Under the pieces are notes generated by a model. The model searched no databases and was not told where the DNA came from. It was given only the letters and a program-made list of their open reading frames with translations. Position numbers and translations under genes: made by a program. From positions 1-57,979 of the forward strand of contig JAKLFE010000028.1 in NCBI GenBank assembly GCA_022711355.1: DNA of 57,979 nucleotides, in the 5' to 3' direction. Position 1 is the stretch's first letter; each line of letters opens with the position of its first letter. Positions 16,723-25,058 of this stretch are shown here, one piece after another. Origin of the DNA: Spirochaetota bacterium (GTDB lineage: Bacteria; Spirochaetota; Spirochaetia; Treponematales; Rectinemataceae).

Positions 16723-16731
16723 GCTCGGTTA

Positions 16732-16761
16732 ATGATACTGAGGAGGGAGGGCCCTCGCCAA
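16732..16761 (-). promoter_or_regulatory. Putative near-leaderless promoter of the J-domain gene
   Basis: On the minus strand TTGGCG (16761-16756), 18-bp spacer, TATCAT (16737-16732), then 9 nt to the ATG. No Shine-Dalgarno site is visible. Confidence 0.5.
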
Positions 16762-16817
16762 GGGCGGGCGGCCCGGAGGAGGGCCCGCGGCGGGGCCTCC
16801 TCCGTCGACGTCGGGCC

Positions 16818-17216
16818 CTACTTGAGCCCGAGGCCCCAGAGGGCGGCGAGGATGATCGAGTGCCAGGAGAGGTTGTAGAGCCAGACGACGGCGTTCGGCT
16901 CCATGAAGCGCCCGTTGAGGAAGAGGTTGATCAGCATGTAGAGGGCCCAGAGCGCGAAGAGGACCAGGGTGACGAGCCGCGAGATGCCCTCGGGGAAGGC
17001 CGCGAAGAGCTTGGCGACGAGGATGAGGCCCATGACGATCTCGACCACCGAGGTGACGATCCTGAGGCTGTCGTCGCGGCCGAAGAAGCGGGCGACCTCG
17101 CTGATCCGCGAGTTGTAGTTGCCCAGGCCCATGATCCCCATCATGAGGAAGAACAGGCCCAGGGCCAGCTGGAGGAAGAAGGTCGCGCCGAAGCCGACCG
17201 AGGCTCGCTTGCTCAT
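16818..17216 (-). CDS. Small four-helix membrane protein
   Basis: 132 residues with four predicted membrane segments (FFLQLALGLFFLMMGIMGLG, VVEIVMGLILVAKLFAAF, LVTLVLFALWALYMLINLFL, LYNLSWHSIILAALWGLGLK). No motif that defines a function was recognised; the size and layout recall DoxX-like proteins but this is weak. Its ATG overlaps the stop of the upstream MBL hydrolase gene (ATGA, 17213-17216), so the two are translated together. Confidence 0.75.
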   Translation of the reverse strand: MSKRASVGFGATFFLQLALGLFFLMMGIMGLGNYNSRISEVARFFGRDDSLRIVTSVVEIVMGLILVAKLFAAFPEGISRLVTLVLFALWALYMLINLFLNGRFMEPNAVVWLYNLSWHSIILAALWGLGLK

Positions 17217-18088
17217 GTGCTCTCCTTGTTCGCGAAGCTGTAGGTGGCACCCTGTTCCGCGATGCCCGCGAAGCCGAGGTCGCGGATCCTCGCCGCGAAG
17301 TCCTCGATCTTGTCGCCGTAGTGCATGAGCCTGGTCTTGGCCCGGATAGGCTCGGGGAGGGCCGCGAGCTCCTCGAGGGAGGCGTGGACCCCCCCGGTGA
17401 AGAGCTGGCAGTCGTGGAAGATCGCCTCGAAGCCGTACTCGCGCTCGAGGCCCTCGACCATGGCCTTGTCGAAGCGGGTGTCGCTGGTGTACAGGACCCG
17501 CCGGTCGAAGATGACCCCGTAGCTGGGGAAGGAATGCCGCCAATCCGCGGCGCTGTCGGGTATGTGCTTGGTGCGGAAGAGGCGGATCTCCATGTCCCCG
17601 ACGCGGGCCTCGCAGAGCTCGCGCTGGCCGCCGGGGACGGGGCGGGGGCTCACGAGGTCCCAGAAGTCCTCGAAGGCGAGGGGCTTGCCCTCCTTCGTCT
17701 CGTTGTACGAGGCCCCGCCCCGCAGGGACATGGACCAGAGGATGCGGCGGAGCCTCTCGGTGATCAGCATCGAGGTCTTCCGCTTGAAGCCGTAGCGGTT
17801 GACCAGCATGACCTCTTCGAGGCCGCCTATGTGGTCGGCGTGGGTATGCGTGATGAGGTAGGTGCCCACCGAGCCCACCGAGAGGCCCAGGCGGGTCAGG
17901 GCCTCGGGGGCGCGGGTGCCGCAGTCGACCATGAGGTGGCTCTGGCCCTTGACGGCTATGAGGTTGTTCTGGAAGAGCTTCTTCGAGAAGGCGCTGCCGG
18001 TGCCCACGAAGGTGAGCTCGAGCTGCCCGGCGTTCGTCAGGGCGAGGCTCGCGCCCGCGGCGCCGCCTGCCTTCGGAGTAATACCCAT
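17213..18088 (-). CDS. MBL-fold metallo-hydrolase (RNase Z-like)
   Basis: 291 residues. The metallo-beta-lactamase signature THTHADHIGG near residue 85 gives the HxHxDH metal site, with further ligands in FRTKHIPDS (near 175), LYTSDTRFD (near 200) and LMHYGDKIE (near 260). This pattern is that of the RNase Z/ElaC-like branch, but several RNase Z tRNA-binding features are not obvious, so the substrate is left open. The ATG at 18088 has no Shine-Dalgarno site and sits where the transcript would begin. It is the first gene of an operon with the small membrane protein. Confidence 0.82.
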   Translation of the reverse strand: MGITPKAGGAAGASLALTNAGQLELTFVGTGSAFSKKLFQNNLIAVKGQSHLMVDCGTRAPEALTRLGLSVGSVGTYLITHTHADHIGGLEEVMLVNRYGFKRKTSMLITERLRRILWSMSLRGGASYNETKEGKPLAFEDFWDLVSPRPVPGGQRELCEARVGDMEIRLFRTKHIPDSAADWRHSFPSYGVIFDRRVLYTSDTRFDKAMVEGLEREYGFEAIFHDCQLFTGGVHASLEELAALPEPIRAKTRLMHYGDKIEDFAARIRDLGFAGIAEQGATYSFANKEST

Positions 18089-18095
18089 CGCTGTA

Positions 18096-18125
18096 AGTAT
18101 AGCGTAGGATCGCCTTAGTGTACAA
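18096..18125 (-). promoter_or_regulatory. Putative leaderless promoter of the MBL hydrolase
   Basis: On the minus strand TTGTAC (18125-18120), 18-bp spacer and TATACT (18101-18096), then 7 nt to the ATG at 18088. The expected start of transcription is the start codon itself. Confidence 0.6.
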
Positions 18126-18159
18126 AGAGTTCGAGGCGGGCCGCGATGCTTTTTCCCCT

Positions 18160-18189
18160 TTGACAGGCCGATATTGATAATGCTACAGT
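18160..18189 (+). promoter_or_regulatory. Putative promoter of the M23-bactofilin operon
   Basis: TTGACA (18160-18165), 18-bp spacer and TACAGT (18184-18189), followed by a leader of about 35 nt with GGGGCAAGGAGA before the ATG at 18233. It is back-to-back with the MBL promoter. Confidence 0.6.
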
Positions 18190-18232
18190 ACGATGAAGGC
18201 GGAGTCTTCCATTTTACCGGGGCAAGGAGACG

Positions 18233-19270
18233 ATGGTGTCCACCTTGAAAAACCTAAAAAAGACCGAAAACGCCGTGTTCGCGCGCTTCTCCGCCCGGCT
18301 CTCCTCCTCCCTGTCCTCCCTCCGTCTCGCCCTGAGGCGCCTCGGCGTGGCCGGGCGCCAGAAGCTCACCATCATGTTCATCCCCCACACCGAGAAGAAG
18401 ATATTCAACGTCCAGCTGAGCTTCTTCTCCCTCGCCGGCATCGCCGGCGCCCTGGGCCTCGTCCTCTTCGCCTTCGTCTTCTCCGCCGCCCGCTTCTCCG
18501 GCACCGCGCGCCAGCTCCAGAGCCGCTCCGACGACCTGGCGGCCACCCAGGCCGACCTCGACGCCTTCCGCGACACGACGGGCCACCTGGTCACCGCGGC
18601 CAAGCGCTTCGAGACCGCCCTTTCCGGCACCCTCTCCCGCGTCGGGGTCAGGAGCTCCGCCAAGGACTCCGCGGTCCAGCAGGGCGACCTCGCCTCCTTC
18701 TTCGAGGCGAGCGAGGCCGGCCAGGGCCAGGTGCGGGAGATCGGCGAGCTCGGGAGGGTGACCGAGTTCCTCGAGAAGTCGATCGAGCCGGTCAAGGAAG
18801 TGGGGGCCCTCCTCCAGAACCAGAGCGCCATCCTCACCGAGATCCCGAACATCTGGCCCCTCAAGGGCGGGATCGGCCACGTCTCCATGTACTACGGCCA
18901 GAACGAGAATCCCTTCACGGGCCAGTGGTACATCCACAAGGGCATCGACATCTCCACCTTCAAGTCGGGGGATCCCATCGTGGCCACCGCCGACGGCAAG
19001 GTCGTCGCCGTCAGCTTCGACGCGGGCTTCGGCAACTACGTCATCATCCAGCACAGCCACGGCTTCTACACCCGCTACGCCCACATGCAGTCCTTCCGGG
19101 TCTACAAGGGCCAGAAGGTGCAGCAGGGCCAGGTCATAGGCTACGTCGGGAATACCGGCCTCTCCACGGGGCCGCACTGCCACTACGAGGTCCATCTCGG
19201 CACCGGCGTCATCGATCCCCTCAAGTTCCTCAACATCAGGGCCAGCGCCGCCGCCGTCGCGACGGAGTAG
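18233..19270 (+). CDS. M23-family peptidase, membrane anchored
   Basis: 345 residues. A cytoplasmic basic segment, one membrane helix (about 60-82) and a coiled-coil-like periplasmic stretch are followed by a C-terminal LytM/M23 domain with the zinc ligands in YIHKGIDIS (H and D near 235-240) and GPHCHYEVHLG (HxH near 315). It is predicted to cut peptidoglycan cross-links at the cell surface. The bactofilin gene follows after 20 nt; M23-bactofilin pairs control local wall remodelling and cell shape in other bacteria, so a helix- or shape-determining role in this organism is a reasonable inference. Confidence 0.9.
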   Translation: MVSTLKNLKKTENAVFARFSARLSSSLSSLRLALRRLGVAGRQKLTIMFIPHTEKKIFNVQLSFFSLAGIAGALGLVLFAFVFSAARFSGTARQLQSRSDDLAATQADLDAFRDTTGHLVTAAKRFETALSGTLSRVGVRSSAKDSAVQQGDLASFFEASEAGQGQVREIGELGRVTEFLEKSIEPVKEVGALLQNQSAILTEIPNIWPLKGGIGHVSMYYGQNENPFTGQWYIHKGIDISTFKSGDPIVATADGKVVAVSFDAGFGNYVIIQHSHGFYTRYAHMQSFRVYKGQKVQQGQVIGYVGNTGLSTGPHCHYEVHLGTGVIDPLKFLNIRASAAAVATE

Positions 19271-19290
19271 TCGAAAGCAGCGGAGCTCCC

Positions 19291-19815
19291 ATGCCTGACA
19301 TCAAGGATTCACTCGTCAACTCGATCATAGGCTCGGGCTCGTCCGTCGACGGCGACATCGACGTGGACGGCCTCTTGCGCATCGACGGCGACGTCCGGGG
19401 CTCGGTCCGCGCCACGGGCAAGGTGGTCGTCGGCGCGGCGGGCCGGGTCGAGGCCTCGATCCGGGCCCAGTCGGCCATCGTCGGCGGCATCGTCAAGGGC
19501 GACGTCTACGTGGCCAAGGCCCTCCGTATACTCGCGGGCGGCATCGTGATCGGGAACGTCTTCGCCTCGCGCCTCGAGGCCGAGGACGGGACGGTGGTCC
19601 ACGGCGACGTGGCGGTCACGGGTCGCCCGGAGAGCGCGGAGGACGACCTGGCCGCCTTCGTGGGCAGGCACGGCGACAAGGCCCGCTTCCTCGGGCCCTT
19701 CCGCGCCGCCTGCTTCGCCCCTCCCCGCGGCCGCGCGGGCGATGTTCCTTCGGCGAAGGCCAAGGCCACGGGCGCGCCCGAGCGGCCGGGCCCCGGTTCC
19801 GGGTCGGGAAGCTAG
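19291..19815 (+). CDS. Bactofilin
   Basis: 174 residues. The core (about 10-115) is a polymerising right-handed beta-helix of the bactofilin (DUF583) family, seen as repeated short strands: SVDGDIDVDGLLRIDGDVRGSV, GKVVVGAAGRVEASIRAQ, AIVGGIVKGDVYVAKA. The tail is disordered and rich in Pro/Gly/Ala. Bactofilins form filaments under the membrane that localise wall enzymes. It lies between the M23 peptidase gene and yaaR, 6 nt before the latter. The long disordered C-terminus is unlike minimal bactofilins and may be a partner-binding tail. Confidence 0.9.
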   Translation: MPDIKDSLVNSIIGSGSSVDGDIDVDGLLRIDGDVRGSVRATGKVVVGAAGRVEASIRAQSAIVGGIVKGDVYVAKALRILAGGIVIGNVFASRLEAEDGTVVHGDVAVTGRPESAEDDLAAFVGRHGDKARFLGPFRAACFAPPRGRAGDVPSAKAKATGAPERPGPGSGSGS

Positions 19816-19821
19816 GCCGCC

Positions 19822-20334
19822 ATGGCCCGCATCGAGTTCCCCGACGGGACCAATCCCCTTCTCGGCCCCCTCCTGCCCCGGCGCAAGGAGGAGGAGCGGA
19901 AGGTCGGCAAGGGGAGGGGCCTCTTCGGGGCCGTCCTCGGCCGGGCCGTCGAGGAGGCCCGGGGGCAGGAGGGAGCGGCCTCGGCCGGCCCCTACGCGGG
20001 GGAGCCCTTCTCCCAGGAGGCGATAGAGCGCCTGCTGGACGAGGTCCACGACTCGGGGGACCGGCTCAAGGAGAACCCCACGGTGGACCTCGTCCAGGCC
20101 TACAAGAAGGCGGTCCGCGACTTCGTGCACTACGTGGTCGAGCGGGCCTATGCGGTCGAGCAGAAGAGCTCGGGACGGAACGTGCTCAAGCGCAACGTCT
20201 ACTACCGCGTGTCGGTGATCGACGAGTCCCTCGAGCGGCTCGCCGCTGAAATCCTGCGCAACCAGCGCGACAAGCTCGAGATCCTGCGGAGGGTCGACGA
20301 GATCAACGGCATGATCGTCGACCTCCTCCGATGA
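19822..20334 (+). CDS. YaaR-family protein (DUF327)
   Basis: 170 residues, all helical after a short N-terminal arm. The DUF327 signature is seen in the C-terminal half (LVQAYKKAVRDFVHYVVERAYAVEQK, NVYYRVSVIDESLERLAAEILRNQRDKLEILRRVDEINGMIVDLLR). Family members occur in Firmicutes and spirochaetes and have no fixed function. Its place next to the PSP1 gene repeats the YaaR/YaaT neighbourhood of Firmicutes, which suggests the two work in the same complex. It is 16 nt upstream of that gene with GAGGAG as ribosome binding site. Confidence 0.85.
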   Translation: MARIEFPDGTNPLLGPLLPRRKEEERKVGKGRGLFGAVLGRAVEEARGQEGAASAGPYAGEPFSQEAIERLLDEVHDSGDRLKENPTVDLVQAYKKAVRDFVHYVVERAYAVEQKSSGRNVLKRNVYYRVSVIDESLERLAAEILRNQRDKLEILRRVDEINGMIVDLLR

Positions 20335-20349
20335 CGCGAGGAGATATCC

Positions 20350-21591
20350 ATGACCGATTTCCGCGATAGCCGGCCGAGCCGCGCCGAGGAGGAGCTCGGG
20401 CGCCTCGAGGACGAGCCCGCCCGCTTCGAGGAGGGCCGCGGCCGCGGCCGCGCCGCCTCGGATCCGAAGGAGCTGCCCAAGCCCCTTTACCGGATAAAGG
20501 CGAGCCACTCCAACGAGACCTTCTTCGCCTTCTTCCCCACGGCCGAGATGGAGGCCGCCGCCGCGTCGCCCCTCGAGGCCCCCGCCTCGACGGAGGCCCC
20601 GGTCGAGGCGGCATCCGTCGAGGCTGCCCCGGTCGAGGCGGCCCCCGTCCCGGCCGAGGACCAGCCCGCCGCCGAGCCCCCCGCCGCGCCGGTTCCCGAC
20701 GCGGGCGAGCCGGCCGCGGCCGAGCCCGCAGACGAGGGCCCCGCCGCGGCCGCGCCGGTGAGCTCGGCTCCCGCCGGGGGCGAGCCCGAGGGAGCCGAGG
20801 CCCCGGCCGGGCCCTGCGCCGGCTGCCCGCGCCGCCGAGGCCCGCGCCGGCTCGTCGTGGCCCCGACCCGCTACGGCCGCGACCTCTGCGAGCTCCAGGG
20901 CATCGTCGAGGAGCCGGGGCCGATCGGCCGCGAGGACCTGGTCCGCATCGAGCGGATCGCCTCGGCCGACGACCTCCGCAAGTACGAGGCGAACAAGGAG
21001 CGGGAGCGCAAGGCCTTCGACCTGTGCAAGCAGAAGATAGCGGCGCGCAACCTGCCCATGAAGCTCGTGGCCGCGCACTACCTCCTCGAGGAGCCCAAGG
21101 TCCTGTTCTACTTCAGCGCCGAGTCCCGCGTGGACTTCCGCGAGCTCGTGAAGGACCTCGTCTCGGTCTTCAAGATGCGCATCGAGCTCAGGCAGATCGG
21201 CGTGCGCGACGAGGCCCGCGTGACGGGGGGCTGCGGGGTCTGCGGCCGGGTCCTCTGCTGCCACGGGGTCACGGACAAGCTCGTGCCCGTCTCCATCAAG
21301 ATGGCCAAGGACCAGAACCTCTCCCTGAATTCGATGAAGATCTCCGGCCCCTGCGGCCGCCTCCTGTGCTGCCTCGCCTACGAGTACGGCTTCTACCGCG
21401 ACGCGCGGCGCGAGCTGCCGAACGAGGGGGCCCGCTTCCAGTACGACGGCACCCTCTTCCGCGTCATCGAGGTGAACCCCCTCGCCGGCAAGGTGAAGAT
21501 GGCGGGCGAGGACGGCCGCGTCCTCGACATGCCGGCGGCCCGCTTCGCCTACGCCGAGGGCAGGTGGCAGGTGCGCGAGGAGAAGGAGTAG
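20350..21591 (+). CDS. PSP1 domain protein (YaaT-like)
   Basis: 413 residues. The first 170 are low complexity, with Ala/Pro/Glu repeats from about 60 to 155, and are likely disordered. The PSP1 domain follows: DLVRIERIASADDLRKYEANKERERKAF, LPMKLVAAHYLLEEPKVLFYFSAESRVDFRELVKDLVSVFKMRIELRQIGVRDEARVTGGCGVCGRVLCCH and KISGPCGRLLCCLAYEY with the family cysteines. In Bacillus, YaaT is part of an RNase Y-associated Y-complex; whether that holds here is unknown. It ends the M23-bactofilin-YaaR operon. Confidence 0.87.
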   Translation: MTDFRDSRPSRAEEELGRLEDEPARFEEGRGRGRAASDPKELPKPLYRIKASHSNETFFAFFPTAEMEAAAASPLEAPASTEAPVEAASVEAAPVEAAPVPAEDQPAAEPPAAPVPDAGEPAAAEPADEGPAAAAPVSSAPAGGEPEGAEAPAGPCAGCPRRRGPRRLVVAPTRYGRDLCELQGIVEEPGPIGREDLVRIERIASADDLRKYEANKERERKAFDLCKQKIAARNLPMKLVAAHYLLEEPKVLFYFSAESRVDFRELVKDLVSVFKMRIELRQIGVRDEARVTGGCGVCGRVLCCHGVTDKLVPVSIKMAKDQNLSLNSMKISGPCGRLLCCLAYEYGFYRDARRELPNEGARFQYDGTLFRVIEVNPLAGKVKMAGEDGRVLDMPAARFAYAEGRWQVREEKE

Positions 21592-21609
21592 GCGCGGGGC
21601 CGCGCTCGC

Positions 21610-22362
21610 ATGGGCGGCTTCATCAGGGGACTCAAGATCGTCGCGGGCCCGCGACGCCGCCTCGCGCGGCACTTCCATGACGAGTACTCCCTGGCCTTCC
21701 TCCACGCGGGCAGGAGCCGCGCCCGGCTCGGCGGGGAGGAGCTGGCCCTCGCGGGCGGGGACCTCCTCCTCATCCCGCCCCGCCTCGCCCACGCCTGCGA
21801 GCCCGAGGCGGGCGAGGAGTGGCGCTACTCCCTCTTCTTCCTCGAGCCCGCCTGGGTCGAATCCTCCCTCGGCTGGGAGTCCCCGCCCTCCCGCGTCCTC
21901 CGGGCGCCGATGCCGCCCGGGCTCGCCGGGGACCAGGCGCGGATCGGCGAGGCGCGGGGCGAGGGCCCCTTCCTCGAGACCCTGGTCCGCGGGGCCCTCG
22001 CGGCCTTCGGCCCCGCGGGCGGCGAAGCGGGCAGCGCCGTCCTGCGAGCCCCGGCCCCGGCGCTCGCCGCGGCTCGGCGCCACATCGAGGCCCACCTCGG
22101 CTCCCGCCTGCCGGTCGAGGAGCTGGCCCAGCTGGCGGGGCTCTCGAAGCACCGCTTCATACGGGCCTTCTCCGCCGCCTACGGTCTTACGCCCCACGCC
22201 TACATCCTGAGCGCCCGGGTGAACCGCGCCAAGCGCCAGCTCGCCGCGGGGGAGGCCCTCTCGAAGGCCGCCTACGAGAACGGCTTCTGCGACCAGAGCC
22301 ATTTCTCGCGGGCCTTCGCGAGCCGCGTCGGACTCACCCCGGGCGGCTACGCGGCGGGCTGA
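21610..22362 (+). CDS. AraC-family transcriptional regulator
   Basis: 250 residues. The N-terminal cupin-like domain has the HFHDEYSLAFLHAG and AGGDLLLIPPRLAHAC motifs for effector binding; the C-terminal 100 residues form the double HTH with VEELAQLAGLSKHRFIRAFSAAYGLTPHAYI and AAYENGFCDQSHFSRAFASRVGLTPGGYAAG. The ligand is unknown. The DUF2000 gene follows by 70 nt; AraC regulators with DUF2000 partners are a known pairing, so DUF2000 may be the controlled gene. It starts 18 nt after the PSP1 gene but is likely a separate unit. Confidence 0.88.
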   Translation: MGGFIRGLKIVAGPRRRLARHFHDEYSLAFLHAGRSRARLGGEELALAGGDLLLIPPRLAHACEPEAGEEWRYSLFFLEPAWVESSLGWESPPSRVLRAPMPPGLAGDQARIGEARGEGPFLETLVRGALAAFGPAGGEAGSAVLRAPAPALAAARRHIEAHLGSRLPVEELAQLAGLSKHRFIRAFSAAYGLTPHAYILSARVNRAKRQLAAGEALSKAAYENGFCDQSHFSRAFASRVGLTPGGYAAG

Positions 22363-22432
22363 GGCCCGGCGCGGCCCGCGGGCGGCGATTTTGTACAAGA
22401 CCGGGCCCGGCCCGGGCCGCTAGCATAGCGGC

Positions 22433-22834
22433 ATGAAGATCGTCATCATCGTCGACCAGGAGCTCGGGCCGGGGCTCGCGGCCAACGCGGCGGCGGCCCT
22501 CGCCCTGAGCCTCGCCGGGCGCGTCGAGGGCGTCAACGGCCCCGACCTGGCCGACGGCTCGGGCTCGGTCCATCCCGGCATCCTGAGGCTGCCCATACCG
22601 GTGCTCAAGGCCGCCGCGCCGCGACTGGCCGAGCTCCGCGCGAAGGCCCTCGGCGAGGGCGCCGTCGCGGTCCTCGACTTCTCGGAGCACGCGCAGGGGG
22701 CCCGGAGCTACGCCGAGTACGAAGCGGCCCTCGCCGGGGCGAGGGCCGATGAGATCGCCTATCGAGGCCTCTGCCTCTACGGCGAGGATCGGGCCGTGGC
22801 CGGGCTCACGGGCTCCCTGCCCCTCTACCGCTGA
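22433..22834 (+). CDS. DUF2000 family protein
   Basis: 133 residues. The DUF2000 pattern begins MKIVIIVDQELGPGLAANAAAALALSLAG and includes SVHPGILRLPIPVLKA; the fold is like peptidyl-tRNA hydrolase 2. No enzymatic role is established. A possible -10 (TAGCAT, 22421-22426) stands 6 nt before the ATG but the -35 is poor. It follows the AraC-type regulator gene, with which the family is often associated, and the upstream gap has the perfect GC palindrome CCGGGCCCGGCCCGGGC. Confidence 0.8.
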   Translation: MKIVIIVDQELGPGLAANAAAALALSLAGRVEGVNGPDLADGSGSVHPGILRLPIPVLKAAAPRLAELRAKALGEGAVAVLDFSEHAQGARSYAEYEAALAGARADEIAYRGLCLYGEDRAVAGLTGSLPLYR

Positions 22835-22859
22835 GCGCGGCCCGGGCGGCGAGCCGCCC

Positions 22860-23882
<1,023 letters not shown>

Positions 23883-24001
23883 GGTTCCTCCGTGAGGGTA
23901 GCTGGGCTCGAAGATAGACCCAAAGGCGCGGGGGGGGCAAGGGAGCGCTTGACGGGAAGGCCGGCCGCGGCGGAAGATCGGGCGTCGGAAGGAGGGACCC
24001 C

Positions 24002-24493
24002 ATGCCCGAAGAGTCCTATCGCCGCCCGAGCTGGGACGAGTACTTCATGGAGGTCTGCGGCGCCATCGCCAAGCGGGCGACCTGCGACCGGGGGAGGTCG
24101 GGCTGCGTCATCGCCCGCGACCACCAGGTCCTCGCCACGGGCTACGTCGGCGCGCCCGCGGGCCTGCCCCACTGCGACGAGGCCGGGCACCAGCTGAAGA
24201 AGATGCTGCACGAGGACGGGAGCGTGAGCCAGCACTGCGTCCGCACGGTCCACGCCGAGCAGAACGCGATCTGCCAGGCGGCCAAGCGCGGGGTCGCCAT
24301 CTCCGGCGCCACGGTGTACTGCCGGATGACTCCCTGCCGGACCTGCGCCATGATGCTCATCAACTGCGGCATCGTCCGGATCGTCTGCGAGCGCCGCTAC
24401 CACGACGGGGCCGAGAGCGAGGCGATGCTGAAGGCGGCCGGGGTCGCGCTCGAGTTCGTGCGCGACGAGATCGAGAAATACGACAAGCAGTGA
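24002..24493 (+). CDS. dCMP deaminase (deoxycytidylate deaminase family)
   Basis: 163 residues. The zinc site is visible as TVHAEQNAI (His and catalytic Glu) and MTPCRTCAMMLINCGI (PCxxC), the cytidine deaminase superfamily signature. An additional GCVIARDHQVLATGYVGAPAGLPHC segment, with histidines and cysteines, fits the ComEB/dCMP deaminase subgroup that makes dUMP for thymidylate synthesis. GGAAGGAGGG precedes the ATG. The isochorismatase-like gene follows after 9 nt. Confidence 0.92.
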   Translation: MPEESYRRPSWDEYFMEVCGAIAKRATCDRGRSGCVIARDHQVLATGYVGAPAGLPHCDEAGHQLKKMLHEDGSVSQHCVRTVHAEQNAICQAAKRGVAISGATVYCRMTPCRTCAMMLINCGIVRIVCERRYHDGAESEAMLKAAGVALEFVRDEIEKYDKQ

Positions 24494-24502
24494 GGTAATG
24501 CC

Positions 24503-25057
24503 GTGAACGTCGCCCTCCTCTCCATCGACATCCAGATGAACTACTTCCCCGGGGGCTCCCTCGAGCTCGAGCGCCCGCTCGAGGCGGCCCGCGCCGCGGC
24601 CAGGCTCATCGCGGCCTTCCGCGAGCGCGGCCTCCCCGTCGTCCACATCCACCACGTCTCGGGCGTCGAGAAGACGGGTATCGTCAGCCCGATCCCCGAG
24701 AAGTCGCGGATCCACGAGCTCGTCGCGCCCCTGCCCGGCGAGATCGTCCTGCCCAAGGGCCACATCAACTCCTTCCGCGGCACCGGCCTCGAGGCCCTGC
24801 TCCGCGCGCGGATGGTCGACCGCCTCGTCGTGATGGGCATGATGACGAACATGTGCGTCGAGGCCGCGGCGCGGCAGGCCGTCGACCTGGGCTTCGACTG
24901 CACGGTGGCCGCGGACGCCTGCGCCGCCCGCGCCTGGAGCTGGGGCGGCCGCGCCGTGGACGCCGCCGACGCCCACGCGGCGGCCCTCGCCGCCATCGAG
25001 TTCGGCTACGCCAAGGTCCGCCTGGCGGACGAGATCGTTGCTTCCCTGGAAGGCTGA
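24503..25057 (+). CDS. Isochorismatase-family cysteine hydrolase
   Basis: 184 residues. The triad of the family is present: D9 in LLSIDIQMNYF, K near 91 in LPKGHINSF and the nucleophile Cys near 118 in GMMTNMCVEAAARQAV. These enzymes hydrolyse amides such as nicotinamide or N-carbamoyl compounds; the substrate is not predictable here. The GTG start at 24503 is forced because the preceding ATG is followed by a stop. It lies between dCMP deaminase and the GH4 gene, 1 nt before the latter, so the three are one operon. Confidence 0.85.
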   Translation: MNVALLSIDIQMNYFPGGSLELERPLEAARAAARLIAAFRERGLPVVHIHHVSGVEKTGIVSPIPEKSRIHELVAPLPGEIVLPKGHINSFRGTGLEALLRARMVDRLVVMGMMTNMCVEAAARQAVDLGFDCTVAADACAARAWSWGGRAVDAADAHAAALAAIEFGYAKVRLADEIVASLEG

Positions 25058-25058
25058 C

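Noticed and set aside
19309..22398. A very long open frame on the minus strand (over 1000 codons)
   Set aside because: It is antisense to bactofilin, YaaR, PSP1 and AraC genes, which have clear family motifs; the translation is low-complexity Gly/Ala/Arg/Glu, as expected for a shadow frame in GC-rich DNA.
22401..22417. GC palindrome CCGGGCCCGGCCCGGGC before the DUF2000 gene as an operator
   Set aside because: Pure GC dyads are expected by chance at this composition; there is no second copy or clear promoter spacing.
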